64,000 nt of DNA from Palaemon carinicauda (taxonomy: Eukaryota > Arthropoda > Malacostraca > Decapoda > Palaemonidae), in NCBI RefSeq assembly GCF_036898095.1, contig NC_090739.1, forward strand, positions 69,872,227-69,936,226, given 5' to 3'. The notes under the pieces are model-generated. The model saw only the letters and a program-made list of their open reading frames with translations. It was not told the DNA's origin and made no database searches. This document shows, piece after piece, positions 39,983-51,825 of the stretch (the stretch's first letter is position 1; each line of letters starts with the position of its first letter). The translations under genes and the position numbers were made by a program.

Positions 39983-41010
39983 CTACAGAGTGGTTTTTGC
40001 CGAACGGTAAGGTTGCGGAAACACATCTGTCATGGGCTTTGGAGGGGGCACTGACAGGGGATTCTCCCAAAGATTTATAGGCTTTAAGGATGACTTCACA
40101 CAACCAGAAAGATATGGTGTTTTATGCATTTCCTTCTGATTTGAATTTGTGTTTACAAACAAGTTAGGGATGGACGGACAGAAAGAAGCAGTTCTCATTA
40201 GGTAACAACAAACTGTCCGGATCATCAGTTACCTCCTTGATAGTTGAGATGGAGTCAAATCTATTATCATTAACTGATGGATTTTGGGTCTTGGCAATAA
40301 AATCTGGAGTGTGAAACAAGATAAAGAGACCATGTAGCTCGCTCACTCTTTTTGACGAGTCTAATGCTGTAAGGAAGACCGTCTTAAGAGTAAGGTCTCG
40401 ATCTGAAGCTCTGTGAAGGGGGTTCAAAAAGGTTCCCACTCCAAGGTGGGGGTTTGAGTTCCCGAGGTGGGAAAGACTGCTCAAAGTTCTTAATCAAAGC
40501 TGAGAGTTCCCACGAGGAGGAGAGGTCAATTCCCATAAGCCTAAAGACCTGGCTAAAGGCCAAGTGTAAAACTTCTACTGTTGTAACAGATAGCAGTTTC
40601 CCTTCCATCGAAGAACTAAAAAGTCTGCAATCACTGGTAAAGTGGCTTTAAGGGAGCAATATCCCTTCTCAACACCAATCTCAGAAAAGTGACCATTTTG
40701 CTCTGTAGACCGCTGCAGAGGATTTGCGGAGATACCCTGAAAGTTGTTTCGCAGTCGGTATAAAAAAACATTTCTTTTGTAACAGGTGCTGGATAACCTC
40801 CAGCCATGAAGAGATAGGCAGTAAGCCACTCAATGAAACTTTTTCCTGTGAGGTTGACGTAGAAGGTTTGGCTAATCTGGAAGGTCTCTTGGAACTTCTA
40901 TGAGAAGATTCCGGAGCTCTAGATATTACTTCATACAAGGCCTCGTTGGTGTGACTGGCATTACCTATAGATTCTGTGATTACCTGACATGTCTGGCAGA
41001 TCAAGGAAAA
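39983..41010 (-). pseudogene. DIRS E tyrosine recombinase remnant
   Basis: N-terminal part at 41010-40575: LRKSSAAVYRAKWSLF, then in another frame IADFLVLRWKG. Middle part 40608-40384: VLHLAFSQVFRLMGIDLSSSW. Catalytic part 40484-40164: DRDLTLKTVFLTALDSSKRV (Arg block) and FIAKTQNPSVND. The C-terminal part with the His-x-x-Arg and Tyr motifs is badly degraded (39983-40225). At least three frameshifts. Related to C/D rather than A/H. Confidence 0.65.
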
Positions 41011-41032
41011 AATTTTATTTTCATTATAAAAT

Positions 41033-41403
41033 GACAAATTCGGAGATAATTTGTATTTTTCCTAACCATACAAACCTTAGTTATTTACATTGGGTATTAC
41101 TTTCGGCGTAGCTGAAATGACGAGCCATTAGATTTTAACGAGGGTTTCCTACCCCGCAATAGTTAGCAGGGGTAGGGGGAGGGGTAGCTTGCTACCACTC
41201 CCTCCCTCAAGCTACCCCTCCCCCTCTCACACACCGGTGAAATGTCTCACTTCGCTTAGAGGTAGGACTTGAATAGGGGACAGGGCTGGCGGGCAAATAT
41301 GTGTAAATAGCTAAGGTTTGTATGGTTAGGAAAAATACAAATTATCTCCGAATTTGTCATTTGTTCCGTAACCGAAATACAAACCACGCTATTTACATTG
41401 GGT
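41033..41403. repeat. F left ITR and ICR
   Basis: Left arm 41033-41120, GC-rich inner ITR (taccccgcaatagttagcag region), and ICR at 41303-41403, which complements left edge plus right edge (ccgaatttgtcatttgttcc across the junction). Confidence 0.88.
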
Positions 41404-41778
41404 GACTAACCCCTTAGGAAGGGTGGAGAGTCCCCAGCACCTCACAAGTTCCTTGCTCCGCAAGGAAACGTGTGGCCTACATAAGCTTGTGTGTGAAGGA
41501 AGAAAGTGTGACCCGTCCTAGGCAGTTGACCTGGAGTTCCAGAAGGAACTCTGGGTTAGGACGTTCCCAATACCACCTCGTCAGGGTATGGGGACGCAAC
41601 AGTATTGACTCAATACTCAGAACACAAGGAAGCATGGTTTACCTGCAGAGGTTTGAGGTCAGCTATGCAGAGACCAGGATGCTGCTTCCCCAGTAGAGGG
41701 GACGATGAAGAAAGAAGTACAGTAAGGGCCAGACATACTTCTTTCGTTCATGCAGACTAAAACCTGATAACAATGCCC

Positions 41779-42900
41779 TCAACCTTCTGCTACCTGTCCA
41801 AAAAGGAGCCTGAGGTTAGACCAGCTGTTGTGTAGCCACCACAGAGTGATAGAAACGTATCGATACTCATGTGGGTCACGTCCTGCAGGAAGCGGGCTGC
41901 GAAGGTCATTAGACGCTTCCAGACTCCAGCTTGTAGCACCTGCGTCACAGAGTAGTTCTACTCGAAGGCGAGGGACGTTGCGATGTATCCGACATCGTGC
42001 TGTAGGGCGACGTGACGGGGGAGGGTCTGGATTCAGGTCGAGATGAATGTCCTTGAGTCCGAGCTGAAGAGGTATACTGGTAACTCTCCCCTGTGTCCTT
42101 CCTGTGCTCCCAAACCGGCTTTCACGTGAGGACAAACTGCAGCTGTTCCCAAAGATAACCCCTCGATTCCTTTACTGGCAAGAAGGAGAAGGTCTGGGTC
42201 ATCTGATACAGAACAGAGACTCGAAATCTTGAAAGAGTCGAACCGGAGGACCGGGACTCCAAGATTCTGAGTCTAGAAAACAACTCAGGAGCGAACCTGA
42301 AGGTTGCCTTCCCCTATTCTCTTGAAAGGGCGGAGTCGTACGAGACCATGAAGGTTGCTTACACCCTGGCCGAAGCCAGAGTGAGCAGGAGCACCGTCCC
42401 CCAAGACGGAATACGATCAGAGGCCTGACGTAATGGTTCTTGAGAAGATCTCTTAAGGGACTAAAGAGTCCGAACCATGCTCCATGGAGGAGGACTCACT
42501 CCGACTGGGGGCAGGGACGTTCGCAGCTTCGCATGAGCGAAGAAAGGTCCAGCGGGAAGGAAAAAATCTATTCCTTTCAGCCTGAAGGCCAGGGAAAGGC
42601 TGAGCGATAGGCTTCACTGCCGCGAGCGGAAAAGAGTTTCCTCCCGCCGAAAAGCAATACAGGTAACTCCGTTATTGCTGGAGAAGAGGCCTCAAGGGAA
42701 GAGGTATCTCTCCCACGACACCAACCACAGAAGACTCTCCACTTCGCCTGGTAGACCCCTGCGGATGACTGTCGCAGGTGACGCGACCTCCGCTCCGCGG
42801 CTGTAGTGGGTTGTTTCTTCTTGAGGAGGCGGCGTAGTGTCTCCAGGCGTGAAGCCGAAGCAATGCAACGGCTCGTGAAAGATGTTATAGTGTGGTTGTT
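41779..42900 (-). pseudogene. DIRS F tyrosine recombinase remnant
   Basis: Fragments in order: YR N-terminal linker near 42790-42690, a decayed core, and the C-terminal part near 42000-41830 with PTARCRI and, in another frame, QHDVGYIATSLAF where HDVRG is expected, so the His-x-x-Arg Arg is replaced. Several frameshifts. Domain identity comes from alignment by eye with C1. Confidence 0.5.
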
Positions 42901-44660
42901 TGAGTAGCCTGTGTCGTGGAAGAAGCTCTCCCGGGAGTTCCATCATGGGAAGCAGAGGGTCCGGAAACCGTTCTGCGTATAGTCACAGCGGAGCTCTCAG
43001 GGCCATCGAAAGGTTGACAGACAACCTGGTCTTGTTGAGACCCATTCTCAACAGACAACAATGGTGGGAAGACGCAGGCGTCGATGTTGTCCCACCGTCA
43101 CCGGAAAGCATCTTGGGGTCTGAGACTGGGGGGAAGAACAGCGGAAGCTTGAAGTTCCAGGCTGTCGTGATCAGGTCCCCCAGGCCAGGACTTGCTGGTT
43201 ACTATAGGCCAAAGACCCCCAGGTACTCTCTATCTGTGAGGCTCTGCTCAGATAGTCGGAGAGAACATTCCTCTGCCCGGAATGAGCGAGCCGATAGTGG
43301 TATTGAGAGGACCTCGGATCATCTCAGTATTTCTACTGCAAGATGCGAAAGTATGAAAATGCGCCTCCCTGCTGGTTGGAATACGCCAGTACCATGAAGT
43401 TGTCGCGCATGGAGCGACTCGGCAGGGTCTGTAAGATCTGTAGAGGGGCCAGACTACGGCCCCTAACCCTGCCTGAATGATGGGGAGGTACCCTTCAGGT
43501 CCTGACCATAGGCCTGAACCGGAACATGCCCCCCCTTTTCTTTGACGAGTCCGAGAACAGCATCAAATGTGGGGAAAGGACGAGAATATCCACTCCCATG
43601 CAAGAGGTTCCATAGGTCAACACCCATTGCCGGTCTAAACGTTCCGCTGGTCCCATGGGGACCAGAAAGTCCGGTTAATCGTTGCTTGGATATCACCGGG
43701 ACTTGGGCCGCCTCACAGGGAACTTATCCTGAGGCGACCGTTCGGAACTAGACGGGTCAATGAGGAAAAGAGACCCAGGGAACGTTCCAAGATAGGGCTG
43801 AAAGCTCTCCTTGACTGAGAACATGTACAGCGACTCTCCTCAGCCTTGCCACAGTCAACTGAAGGGAAGGCTCGGAGAAGGAGTCAATATCATGGCTAGA
43901 TACTCCAGATGTTGAGGCAGAAGTAGAGAAGGCTCCTAGCAAATTACCATGATCCCTCACTCTTGGTAAAGACCCGGAAGCTTGTCCCGGTGTTGAGGAA
44001 GGTCGAACCCGGGCCTACCGGAGTTGACCAGACCTCCAAAAAGCAAAGGAGGCGGAAGCCTGCTCCTGAGCGGCCATGAGGAAAGCAGGGAGAGTTCTCT
44101 GGGGAAAAACCTGCGATGCCGCGGCGGGATCGCCACACCGCATCTTAAGCAGGAACATCTGTAGTCTAGGCTGAATTCCAAGAGCTTCCTGAAGATGGAT
44201 GGAATGGAACCTGGAAATACCCGTCCTTCCGATCCAGGGCCTAAGGAGTCCTGCAGCCTCGTTACCAGTCTGATCGACTCTGCTGTTCCATGCTGGACGA
44301 AGTTTGTTCGACAAACTTGATCAGAGCTGAGAGGTCGACAACGGAACTCCCGACTCAGATGCTTTCCCAGAAGAAAGGATCAACTGAAGAAGCCGGGAGG
44401 GAAGCCGTCGACGATCCTATGGAGGACCTTCTCCTAAGGCATGGATCCTTCTGCCCAACAGGCAAACCTCGTGCCGACCCCATGGCATAGAGGCTCAGTG
44501 ACACTGGATTCGCCGACAGTGAAGGAGAGATGGTAAGAGCGAGGGGCGATATCCTTGGCTGATCACGGAGATCGTGCAGGAATCGGCATCGGGAGGCTGT
44601 TATCCGGACGAGTAACCTTAGGCATCCCCCCAGCGTGAGACCTGCAAGGGGGATTGCCAA
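42900..44660 (-). pseudogene. DIRS F RT/RNase H/MT remnant
   Basis: The minus strand shows scattered pieces matching C1: MMELPGELLPRHRLLKQPH (end of MT, 42946), RNase H-like pieces near 43250-43700, RT pieces near 43850-44300, and GLTLGGCLRLLVRITASRCR with SPSLSANPVSLSLYAMGSAR (RT N-terminus, 44660-44400). No catalytic motif is intact. Confidence 0.5.
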
Positions 44661-44751
44661 TCCTAGAGTTTGTGAACTTTGCCGGTCCCTCTAGGATTAT
44701 GCCCCCCCGGGAGAGCCTCCCATGCTACCAGTCCCTGACAGGAGGGGACTG

Positions 44752-47565
44752 CTATTGTACACCTTGTCTTAGCTGCCGTAGCCGGTTCCGATAGCTTAGG
44801 CTGACGAGGGTGAATGAAGAGGCGTCAGAGGCCTGTATGGTCTGGAAGTAAGCGCCTTGGTGGAGTGAAAACGCCCAACAACAGTCCATTTCTCTGTCCT
44901 TGGGCTCAAAACAAGCTCTTCCCAAGGATGGAAGTGTGTCTGAGCCTGTCGACATTCACGGATGAGACACCCGAGAGGAAGGCCTCGGACACTGCGTCTA
45001 GATGCTCCAACATCGAGGTTGCCCGCAAGTTCGAAACTTGGCGACGGAACGCAAAGGTGCTTGAGCCCGAGAGGAGGAAAGTACCCAAGATCTTCCTGAG
45101 GCTTCCTAGTACAAAACCTCGGGTCGCAACCGAGGAGAGAAAGGCCTGGTAAGCCCCTTCCACGAGAGGTGAAGAGGAAGGGCTAAACCAGTCACCCCAT
45201 GCCCGACGGAGAAATCTCGAAAGGAAAACTCCCTGGCAAGACCCTTCCAGGGAATAACAAAGAGAAAGGACTAACCCAGGTTCTGGAAAGAAGAATGTTG
45301 CACAGACCTCCCTGAAGATTCTCCCTGCTCTAGCAGGAGCCATGCTCGCGTCTACGGGGTGGAGACCGTGTTCTGGAAATACGCGCTCCAAAAGACTCAC
45401 CAGACTGGCCGTGTTGCGAGACCCCGACAGGAATCACGGTCGCAATCGCCCCAGTGCTCGCGCGATGGTAAATGAATGGTTCGCGCGTGGGCGAATGTGG
45501 AAGCGCCCGTGCGCAGACAAAAGTGCGCGAGGGAGCGCAGAAGGAGGGCGGGCGTGGTTGGAAGGGCGAGAGCTGGCGGTCGGAATCCGACAGTTCACAG
45601 GCAAGCGACGACACGTAGGCAAGCGATGGCTTACTGCAGGAATCGAGCTGGCGCTCGCGCGGTGGAACACCGTCGGTTCGCGCGGTGGAACACCGTTGGT
45701 TCACGCGCGGGCGAACATTGGAGCGCATGTGCGCAGGCGCACGGGCGTGCGGTCGCACGGGCACGTGGGCGTGTGGTCGAGCAAGCACGTGGGCGCGCGG
45801 GCGAGCGCAGGCAGTCGGGAGACCGATGCCGCGTAGGCGGGCGATGGCGTGTTGACGAGCGATGGCGCGTCTTGGCGAGCGATGGCCCGTAGGCGAGTAA
45901 AGGCGCGTTGGCAAGCGATGGCGCGTTGGCAAGCGATGGCGCGTAGGCAAGCGATGGCGCGTTGGCAAGCGGTGGTGCATTAACAAAAACGCTAGCGCGC
46001 AGGCGAAGAATCGCGCGGGCGCGTAGGAGATCGCTGACGCATAAGAGACTAGGGATGGTTAGCGCGCATCGCGCTAATCAGAAGGCGCGCAGGTGCATCA
46101 GGAAGCAGAGCGCTGATGCGAGCTGTCAATCAGGCGATCCTGGACGGTCAGGAAAAAACCGTTGGCGCCCATTGGTGCGTGGCAGGAAAAGGGCGCGCAG
46201 ATGTGCGCTGGCGATTGAAGAAAGCTGGCGCACAGAAGGACAGAAGTAAAGGTGAGCGCTGGCGAGCAGGAGGAAGATCTACGGCAAGACTCAGCTACCG
46301 GAGATCGTGGTCCACAGCAGGCGAACGCTAGATCGCTACTGATGGTATCCAGGGGACCTGTAACGCGTGGAAGATCGATAGCGAGCAGGCGATCGATAGT
46401 GTGTTGGTGAACGCCGGCGCGTAGGCAGCGATGGCGCGTTGGCGCATGACGGTGCTTGCGCGCAGGCGAAAGATCACGCGGGCGGTCAGGAGATCGCCGA
46501 TGTTCAGGGGATCGCTGACGCGCTGGGGATCGTTGACGCGCAGGAGATCGCTGACGAGCAGGCGAACGTTGACGCGTCTGTGGTCGCTGGCGAACAGAAG
46601 GGCGACGCGTGGAATCCTGTGCGTACAGTAGCTTAGAAGCACGGGTAGGCGACCGCGAGCGTTGCTGCGCTGGAGCAGACTGACGAGCCGGATCGCGAGG
46701 GCGAGGAGAAGAGTCCTTGTCCAAGACCTGAACTGAAGTTCCAGGTCGCGAGGGCGAACATGGGCGAACGTGGGCGCACAGGGCGCGTATCAGGAACTGG
46801 AAGCGCAGGTGCGCTCTGACGGGCAGGAGATCTAGAGCGCTCAGGAGACCGATGGCGCGCAGGGCGCACAACAGGAACAACAGGACGTTCGGAGTCCTCA
46901 GGAGAGCGCTGGCGAGCAGTGGGGCGATGATCATCAGGAGAGCGCTGGCGAACAGGAGAGCGCTGGCGAACAGGAGAGCGCTGGCGATCAGGAGAACGCT
47001 GACGAGCAGGAGAGCGCCTGTGCGCTAACACTGCAGAAGGGCGCGCAGGGGAACCCTGACACGCAAGGGAAGACCCCCCGTGGGAGGCAACCCTTTGCCC
47101 CGAAGGGACCGTTGCCCGTCGGATGACGAGGTCAGACTGCTGTCCAGCTGCACCAGGGGCGGAAGGTCAGGAAGGCGTTGGAGATCGATCCCCGGAGAGA
47201 TCTAAGGAGGTAGGAGCTGCAGGCTGCATACGAAGAAGATTCAAAAAGGCGCCTCTTAGCACCCTTATAAGGAGACGGGAGGCCCTTACGACGTAGCGGA
47301 CGTTGAGCCTTACGGCGAAGGCGGCCAACAGCAACGACAGCAGAAGAGTTCTCCGAAGAGGAGTCTCTATGAGTGTACAGTACTCCCTCGCGAACGAAAG
47401 AGAAACACTTCGTAGAAGAGACGGGTCAGCCAGTGACCTAAAGAGAGCAATCCTCCGAAGAGGGGCTCCTGCAGTTGCCCAGCCCCTTGAGCGTAACTGC
47501 AGGTGCGACCGCTCAGCACCAAGAGCATAGTAGCACGAAATAAAGGCAAGAAGAGAACCCCCCAA
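44752..47565 (-). pseudogene. DIRS F Gag-like region with SPxRQR repeats
   Basis: The Gag core at 45130-44906 (FLLSGSSTFAFRRQVSNLRA, RLRHTSILGKSLF) matches C1 and D. Upstream lies a long GC-rich repetitive part in several frames: RHRLPTRHRLPTRHRLPTRH at 45986-45900 and RSPARQRSPDRQRSPVRQ at 47020-46930, plus degenerate stretches between. The repeats reflect 18-bp DNA units (gcgatggcgcgttggcaa and gagcgctggcgaacagga types). The coding frame changes several times, so no full Gag is encoded. Confidence 0.6.
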
Positions 47566-48520
47566 AGGGGAAAAAACTCAAGCCTGGACAGGAAAACTTC
47601 CCTCGGAAGGAAAGTTACCCACCCAAGGAGGCGAGCCTCCTGAGTGTTCTTAAATGAACTGGAGAGCTGTCCGTCGTCACGGGAGTACTTCCAGGAGAAG
47701 GAGACACGCCCCTGACGAAGATCTATAGGGGAGGCAGCAACAGCCGAATCCCCAGGCCTCAACAAGACAGCTCACTCCGTTGTCACATTACAGAAACAAA
47801 CTAAATCGGTAACTGTGAAAAATAAAAACAAAAATCATTAGTTAACATTCATTCCCCCGGGAAGGCTCCGAAGAGGAATCCCGAGGGAAAAGAACACAAG
47901 AATTACACAACAGGCACGTGCCCTCACAACCATTACACTCACGGAAGGAGAGCTATAACCAACACAGAATTATAACAATTATAATTATGTAACTATGTAA
48001 TTATGTAATTTAAAAATGAATGAACAATAAATAAAGAACGAAAACCCCGAAAGGAATCGTTCTACAAAAGCTGAAAAATCAACAAATACAATTAGATTCA
48101 TAAACTAATTGAGACAAAACGTACGGCGTAGCAACCCCACCCACACGGGAAGGAAGCTACTCAGACGTAGTAAAGGTAACGTAGTAAAGGGTGAACGACC
48201 TCAAAAGAGAGAGAGAGAAAGACCGTAGTCAAACTCGATCGCGACCCATGAAATTACACCGTGGTGGCCTAATTGCCGAGGGCTCCATGGAGATAACGTA
48301 GACTACACACACAAGCACAAACTCTGAAAAGGAAACTTATTGATTTCTATACTCAAATATATACATAAACAAGAAAAATTTTTACATATATATTGAGTAA
48401 AAGAAAAGTAAGTGATTAAGTAAAGACAAAACAAATAATGGCTGCCAAGCGAGGACGAAGACAGAGACGTCTGTCCATTGTCCGAGCCAAAAGTGAAGTG
48501 AGACATTTCACCGGTGTGTG
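47566..48520 (-). other. F 5' leader region
   Basis: AT-rich, non-coding, with a short GA-rich run near 48212-48230. It corresponds to the leader that C1 has lost. No promoter motif was identified. Confidence 0.5.
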
Positions 48521-48677
48521 AGGGAGGGAGGGGTAGCAAGCTACCCCTCCCCCTACCCCTGCTAACTAGCGCGGGGTAGGAAACCCTCGTTAAAATCTAA
48601 TGGCTCGTCATTTCAGCTAGGCCGAAAGTAATACCCAATGTAAATAGCGTGGTTTGTATTTCGGTTACGGAACAAAT
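48521..48677. repeat. F right inverted terminal repeat
   Basis: Reverse complement of the inner left ITR (gctacccctccccctacccc, taatggctcgtcatttc) ending ttacggaacaaat at 48677. Confidence 0.88.
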
Positions 48678-48884
48678 AAATTTTTTAACATACTTACCTG
48701 GTGGCTATATATAAAGCTTACGTCCCTGACGTCACGGCAAAAAAATTCAAAACTCGCGCCAATCGCCAATTGGATAGCCAGATGTGCTACCTATGCGCCT
48801 CTGGCGAGGTACCCAGAAACCATTCCATCGGTATTCATATCTTCCATGCCTCTAGTCTCTAGAGGGGAGGAGGGGGGGATTTTA

Positions 48885-48981
48885 ATTATATATAACCACC
48901 AGGTATGTTCAAAAATTTATTCTATAATGAAAATAAAATTTTTAAACACAAGACTTACCTGGTGTTATATATATAGCTGAT
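48885..48981. repeat. G internal complementary region (ICR)
   Basis: tataaccaccaggtatgttc onward is complementary to the split left ITR. tttaaacacaagacttacct should complement the missing right end. It confirms the uninterrupted sequence of the F insertion site. Confidence 0.8.
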
Positions 48982-49349
48982 TAACACCTTTGGTGGAGGG
49001 TTAGAGACAGCCAATATAGTTGGAATTCTGCTTAAGAGTTTTTAAATACAAAACAAACTTAAGGGTTCGTACCTGATAAAGAAGCTGACTTCAATGATAC
49101 TCCGCCATTACGTCTGCTTTCCTTATGAGATCCAGCGGTCCTCTCAGGGGGCTGAAGATCCCTAGGAGCTGCCAACCGGTGATCACACCTCTTTGTGACA
49201 GAGCCTCCTCTAATACCCATTCTGAGGCACTCTCAAGGAACAAATTAGACCACCTGACAAATCAATGATTGCGGAAGACTGTCGCAATCTCCACAAGACA
49301 ACTATAAAAAAACCAAATAAAAGTTCCAAGAGGATAAAAGGTATTAGGA

Positions 49350-50480
49350 TTATGGGAAAGTAGTGGTGGATCCTTCTCCTACCATTGTACCCGCTGCTAC
49401 AAACGGTCCCAAAGTATATCGGTCATCATATAGAGTCTGGACATTTCTCAAATATGTGAAGCGAACACAGATTTGCTTCTCCAGAAGGTTGTGTCCATAA
49501 TACTTTGCAACGAACGATTTTGTTTGAATGCCACCGAAGTTACCACAGCTCTCACTTCGTGAGTCTTGACCTTTAAAAGACTAAAGTCTGTCTCCCTGCA
49601 ATGAGAATGAGCCTCTTTAATTAGAAGTCTGATAAAGTATGACAGGGCATTCTTAGACATTGGCAAGGAGGGTTTCTTCACAGAGCACCACAGTGCTTCC
49701 GACTTGCCTCTTAAGTTTTTTGTTCTGTCTAAGTAAAACTTGAGGCCCTTACTGGACATAAAACTCTCTCTAACTCATTTCCAACCATGTCCGCCAGGTG
49801 CGAAATCTGAAAGGCCTTAGGCCAAGGTTGGGAAGGGCGCTTATTCTTAGCGAGAAAACCCTAGTGTAATGAGCAGATCGCTTTACTGTCCTGAAAATCC
49901 ACATTTCTACTGAATGCATGGACTTCACTAACCCTCTTGGCTGTTGCCAGACTAACCAAGAAAACGGTTTTCATCGTGAGGTCCATCAGAGATGTACAGT
50001 GCAGGGGTTCAAACCTGTCACTCATCAGAAATTTTAACACAACATCCAGATTCCAAGCTGGTGAATCCTGGTGCTGTTGCTTTGTTGTCTCAAAGGATTT
50101 AATTAGTTCTTGTAGATCCTTATTATTTGAAAGGTCCAGGTTTCTATGCCTGAATACAGTCGTCAACATACTCCTGTATCCCTTGATAGTTGATGTAGAA
50201 AAACTTTGTTTCTTTTTCAGGAATAAAAGGAAATCAGCAATCTGAACTACAGAGGTACTGGAAGAGGAAACAGAGTTGACCCTGCACCATTCCCTGAAAA
50301 CTTCCCACTTGGATTGATAGACTGATGGTTGAAGACCTCCTAGCTCTTGCAATCGCTTTAGCTGCCTCCTTCGAAAAGCCTCTAGCTCTTGTGAGTCTTT
50401 CGATAGTCTGAAGGCAGTTAGTCGAAGACTTTGGAGATTTTGATGGTGTCTTATCAAGTGGGGCTGTTTGAGTAAATCTA
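49350..50480 (-). pseudogene. DIRS G tyrosine recombinase, frameshifted
   Basis: The N-terminal part and first catalytic block are open at 50514-49861 (VYQSKWEVFREWCRVNS, TSTIKGYRSMLTTVFRHRN, LATAKRVSEVHAFSRN). The next block, 49759-49448, has LWCSVKKPSLPMSKNAL and KTHEVRAVVTSVAFKQN (His-x-x-Arg intact). A 2-bp loss changes FASFYL to FASHI-stop, so the nucleophile Tyr is out of frame; it is readable as TYLRNVQT in the next frame. A further frame break lies near 49800-49860. Confidence 0.75.
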
Positions 50481-50514
50481 CTCGCAAAGAGAGGCTTCTG
50501 GGAGCGTCCACCAT

Positions 50515-51825
50515 CTATTCCAGTACCTCTGTGAACCATTCTCTTGAGGGCCAGAGGGGGGCTATCAATGTCATTCTGGTCCCTTCGCTTGTTACAAACT
50601 TTTGTAGTACCTTATACAGGATCTTGAAAGGAGGAAAAGCGTACAAATCTACATTTGACCAATCTAGCAGGAATGCATCCGTGTGTACTGCCTCGAGATC
50701 TGGCACTGGGAAGCAATATATCTCTAGTCTCTTGGTCTTTGCAGTTGCGAACAGGTCTATATAAGGGCGACCCCAAAGTTTTCCACAGACTCTTGCACAC
50801 CTCTAGGTGTAGAGTCCACTCCGTGGATAGGACTTGTCCTTTCCTGCAGAGAACGTCTGCCAAAACATTCTTTTCCCCTTGAATGAACCTTGTAAGTAGA
50901 ATCACCTGTCTTTCCTTTGCCCAGATGAGCAGATCTCTTGCCGTCTTGCAAAGGGAAATCGAGTGTGTTCCTCCTTGTTTGGCAATGTAGGCCAATGCCG
51001 TGGTGTTGTCTGCATTGACTTGTATCACCTTGTTCCGTACTGACCCTTCGAAGCTCTTCAGGGCCAAAAGAACTGCTAGCAGCTCCTTTTGATTATGTGG
51101 AAAGACTTCTGAATCTTCGTCCACACCCCCCGATATTTCCAGTTTGCCCAGTGTTGCTCCCCACCCCGAGTCCGAGGCGTCGGAACACAACACAAGGTCT
51201 GGGCTCTTCAGCTCTAATGAGCAACCTTCCTGAAATTTGATCGGGTCATTCCACCACTGAAGGCAGTGTCTCATTGACTCCGTGATTGGAATACACACCT
51301 TCTCCAAATCCTTCTCCTTGCTCCAGCAAGAGTTGAGGTGAAATTAGAGTGGTCGAAGATTCAGCCTTCCCAGAGAGAAGAACTGTTCTAATGAGGAGAG
51401 AGTCCCAACAGACTCATCCACTTCCTCGCAGAACACCTCAGCTCTCCTAGGAACGCACGCATCTTCTGAAGTGCTTGCTCCGTCCTTAAGGGAGACGGAA
51501 AAGCCCAAAAACTCAACTCCGAATCATCATTCCTAAATATAGAATCTCTTGAGATGGTTTCAGTGAAGATTTGTCTTTGTTGACCAAAGACCCAATTCTT
51601 CCGTCAACTTCAATGTTGTCTGAAGATCCTTCAGGCAGCGATTTTGAGAGCGAGCTCTTAAAAGCCAATCGTCTAGGTACAGGGAGGCTCTGATGCCCCT
51701 AGAGTGGAGAATCCTTGCTACATTGAGCATAAGCTTCGTAAAGACCTGTGGGGCAGTTTTGAGGCAAAAAAACAGGGATCGAAACTGACTAGACTGGACT
51801 TGATCCAAGACCAAGGCCTAGTCTA
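50515..51825 (-). pseudogene. DIRS G RT C-terminus, RNase H and MT-like remnant
   Basis: RT end at 51814-51560 (FFCLKTAPQVFTKLMLN, IRASLYLDDWLLRAR, motif C intact). RNase H at 51307-50612 has LCSDASDSGWGATL, HNQKELLAVLLALKSF, VNADNTTALAYIAKQGG and GEKNVLADVLCRKGQ, the complete D-E-D-D set. The frame shifts in the MT-like part, where SNVDLYAFPPFKILYKVL is in the 50706-50515 frame. Motif A and everything upstream are absent because the copy is truncated near 51825. Confidence 0.75.

Larger units (their letters stand above)
39213..41010 (-). mobile_element. DIRS-like copy E, 3' part only
   Basis: The left end with ITR arm (aataatttgtatttttcctagc) and ICR (39441-39530) is present, followed by a decayed YR. 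At 41011 it is replaced by element G, and its remaining RT, Gag and right end were not found further on, so E is truncated. The ICR predicts a right edge of gtttgtatttgcttaggaac type, which is absent from the window. Confidence 0.7.
41033..48677 (-). mobile_element. DIRS1-like retrotransposon F (7.6 kb), decayed genes, intact ends
   Basis: The same family as C1: left edge gacaaattcgg, right edge ttacggaacaaat, long ITRs and an ICR. It lies inside the left ITR of G. Joining 41032 to 48678 gives cattataaaataaatttttt, the same length as the sequence predicted by G's own ICR, so nothing was duplicated. Internal genes are full of stops and frameshifts, but the terminal repeats are well preserved. 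It supplies the empty site for D and the full-length comparison for C1. Confidence 0.87.
48678..51825 (-). mobile_element. DIRS-like copy G (A/H type), split by F and truncated
   Basis: Its left edge is at 41011-41032, before F, and the rest of the left ITR continues at 48678. The ICR is at 48885-48981. YR and RNase H follow, and the copy ends abruptly inside the RT near 51825, with no Gag, leader or right ITR. The terminal sequence aaataaattttt..acatacttacc is shared with A and H, placing G in that subfamily. Confidence 0.75.

Noticed and set aside
45330..46934. Arg/Pro-rich ORFs on both strands as novel host genes
   Set aside because: They arise from 18-bp GC-rich repeats within element F in the position of Gag. 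Plus-strand versions are mirror readings of the repeats.
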